This document shows, piece by piece, positions 13,312 to 14,114 of a DNA stretch of 14,114 nt. Each line of letters opens with the position of its first letter. Position 1 is the first letter of the stretch. The notes beneath the pieces are model-generated. The model was given only the letters and a program-made list of their open reading frames with translations. It made no database searches and had not been told where the DNA came from. This DNA is from Clostridia bacterium (GTDB lineage Bacteria; Bacillota_A; Clostridia; Christensenellales; Aristaeellaceae): positions 1 to 14,114 of the forward strand of contig JAFRJF010000039.1 of NCBI GenBank assembly GCA_017432405.1, written 5' to 3'. A program made the position numbers and the translations under genes.

Positions 13312-14114
13312 ATGTCCAGGCAAATAGCACAGTTGCATTCATTTATCGCCACGTTTGCGAAGGCAGTGGATCCCGCTAACCGGAACCGTCAAAGTCACGT
13401 GCGCGGAACCGGCAGGCCCAGATGGTCGATAGCGTCGCTGACACTGGCGCTCTTCCTGCTCTGTGGGGTATGCGCCATCGCCGAGGCCTTCGAACCGATC
13501 CACGCGACCGTCACCGAGGTCGATCAATTCGGGGATATCGCATTCGACAAGGGCCAGGACGACCTGGACCGGATCGGCCTGGAATACGGCGACAGCGTAG
13601 ATCTCCGCTTCTCAGGGGGCCAGGAGCTGAAAGCGGTGCCATACTATTCGGATTTCTTTGGAAGGATGGGCGACCCGTCGCTGGTGGTGTTTTTGGGTAC
13701 CGTTAAGGTCGGGAGCGTCGATTGCAACCTGAACGAGGCTGTCGGCGCCGAGCCCGGCGAGACGGTGACCATCACCCTCGATCAGAAGGGCCGGTACGTA
13801 GCGGAATATGAAGCCTACAACATCAACAACGCCGCGTACAGAATGGAAGGCCAGACGGACGAAGCGTTTCTCAACGCGCGAGAGGTGACAGCCGGCAATA
13901 TCCGGCCGGGACGCCTGTACCGGGGCGCGTCGCCCTTCGACCCGGACTTCGGCAGGGTCGAGCTGATGGCGTCATATCTCGTGGAACACAACATCGGCGG
14001 TATCCTCAATTTGTCGAACAACCAGGAAAAGCTGGCGTCCTTCAAAGGCCTGCCCGACCACACGGACGCCATGATCGACCAGGGACTGGTGATCGCCTGT
14101 CGCCTGGGCGTGGA
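13312..14114 (+). CDS. Secreted or anchored tyrosine/dual-specificity phosphatase-like protein (partial)
   Basis: An open frame from the ATG at 13312 (GAGGAGG 9 nt upstream) runs off the right edge; 267 codons are visible. A basic N-terminus (1-39) precedes a hydrophobic segment (about 40-57, ending CAIAEA), a signal peptide or membrane anchor. Residues 62-160 (ATVTEVDQFGDIAFD..., VPYYSDFFG, VFLGTVKVGSV, GAEPGETVTITL) resemble the C-terminal beta domain of SAM hydroxide adenosyltransferases (DUF62). From about 186, LNAREVTAGNIRPGRLYRGASPF and GGILNLSNNQEKL are typical of the start of PTP-like phosphatases. The catalytic CxxxxxR loop would lie beyond the edge, so activity cannot be confirmed. 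Substrate is unknown. Confidence 0.75.
   Translation, partial: MSRQIAQLHSFIATFAKAVDPANRNRQSHVRGTGRPRWSIASLTLALFLLCGVCAIAEAFEPIHATVTEVDQFGDIAFDKGQDDLDRIGLEYGDSVDLRFSGGQELKAVPYYSDFFGRMGDPSLVVFLGTVKVGSVDCNLNEAVGAEPGETVTITLDQKGRYVAEYEAYNINNAAYRMEGQTDEAFLNAREVTAGNIRPGRLYRGASPFDPDFGRVELMASYLVEHNIGGILNLSNNQEKLASFKGLPDHTDAMIDQGLVIACRLGV

Noticed and set aside
13312..13428. Alternative downstream start for the phosphatase-like gene to shorten the basic N-terminus
   Set aside because: GAGGAGG is well placed only for the ATG at 13312, and no good Shine-Dalgarno site precedes later in-frame ATG/GTG codons before the hydrophobic segment.

Overview
The window looks like the chromosome of a GC-rich, spore-former-related member of the Clostridia (Bacillota). 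Signs are AGGAGG-type ribosome binding sites at almost every gene, consensus sigma-A promoters, a protein with a Spo0A DNA-binding domain, and surface-type modules (bacterial Ig-like, FN3-like) common in gut Clostridia. A Christensenellales-like or similar gut/rumen lineage is my guess, not something the sequence proves. I see no phage, transposon, CRISPR array, tRNA or rRNA.

Left part (1-3042). A leftward operon encodes a polar amino acid ABC importer: substrate-binding protein, then permease (TTG start), then ATPase, which runs off the left edge. A perfect sigma-A promoter (TTGACA-17-TATAAT) drives it, and a 12-bp hairpin sits between the first two genes. Divergent from it is a patatin-like phospholipase gene with its own strong promoter.

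Middle (3047-7990). A leftward gene encodes an unusual fusion of two Ig-like domains to a ChvE/XylF-type sugar-binding domain. A rightward class I glutamine amidotransferase-like (peptidase C26/PuuD-like) hydrolase follows. The convergent neighbours are separated by long hairpins. Then comes a leftward azlC-azlD-sirtuin cluster (branched-chain amino acid export plus NAD-dependent deacylase), preceded by a separate VanZ-like membrane protein gene.

Right part (8279-14114, all rightward). First is a protein with an XRE helix-turn-helix joined to five near-identical 18-residue repeats and surface-protein-type modules, but with no signal peptide. Next is a Spo0A-family regulator whose receiver domain has lost its phosphorylation residues, apparently behind a sigma-H-type promoter and only 2 nt ahead of deoB (phosphopentomutase). 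A 324-bp intergenic region holds three 44-bp hairpin repeats and a Rex-like operator, followed by gapA with a textbook terminator. Last is a secreted or membrane-anchored phosphatase-like protein with an N-terminal domain resembling the C-terminal domain of SAM hydroxide adenosyltransferases, cut off by the right edge.

The points most worth following are the phosphorylation-blind Spo0A paralogue with its sigma-H-like promoter, the XRE/surface-module chimera beside it, and exact TGTCGAA (0A-box) sequences near azlC, in the vanZ/XRE intergenic region and in each repeat of the XRE gene. Together they suggest, as inference only, a side branch of the sporulation or stationary-phase circuit.
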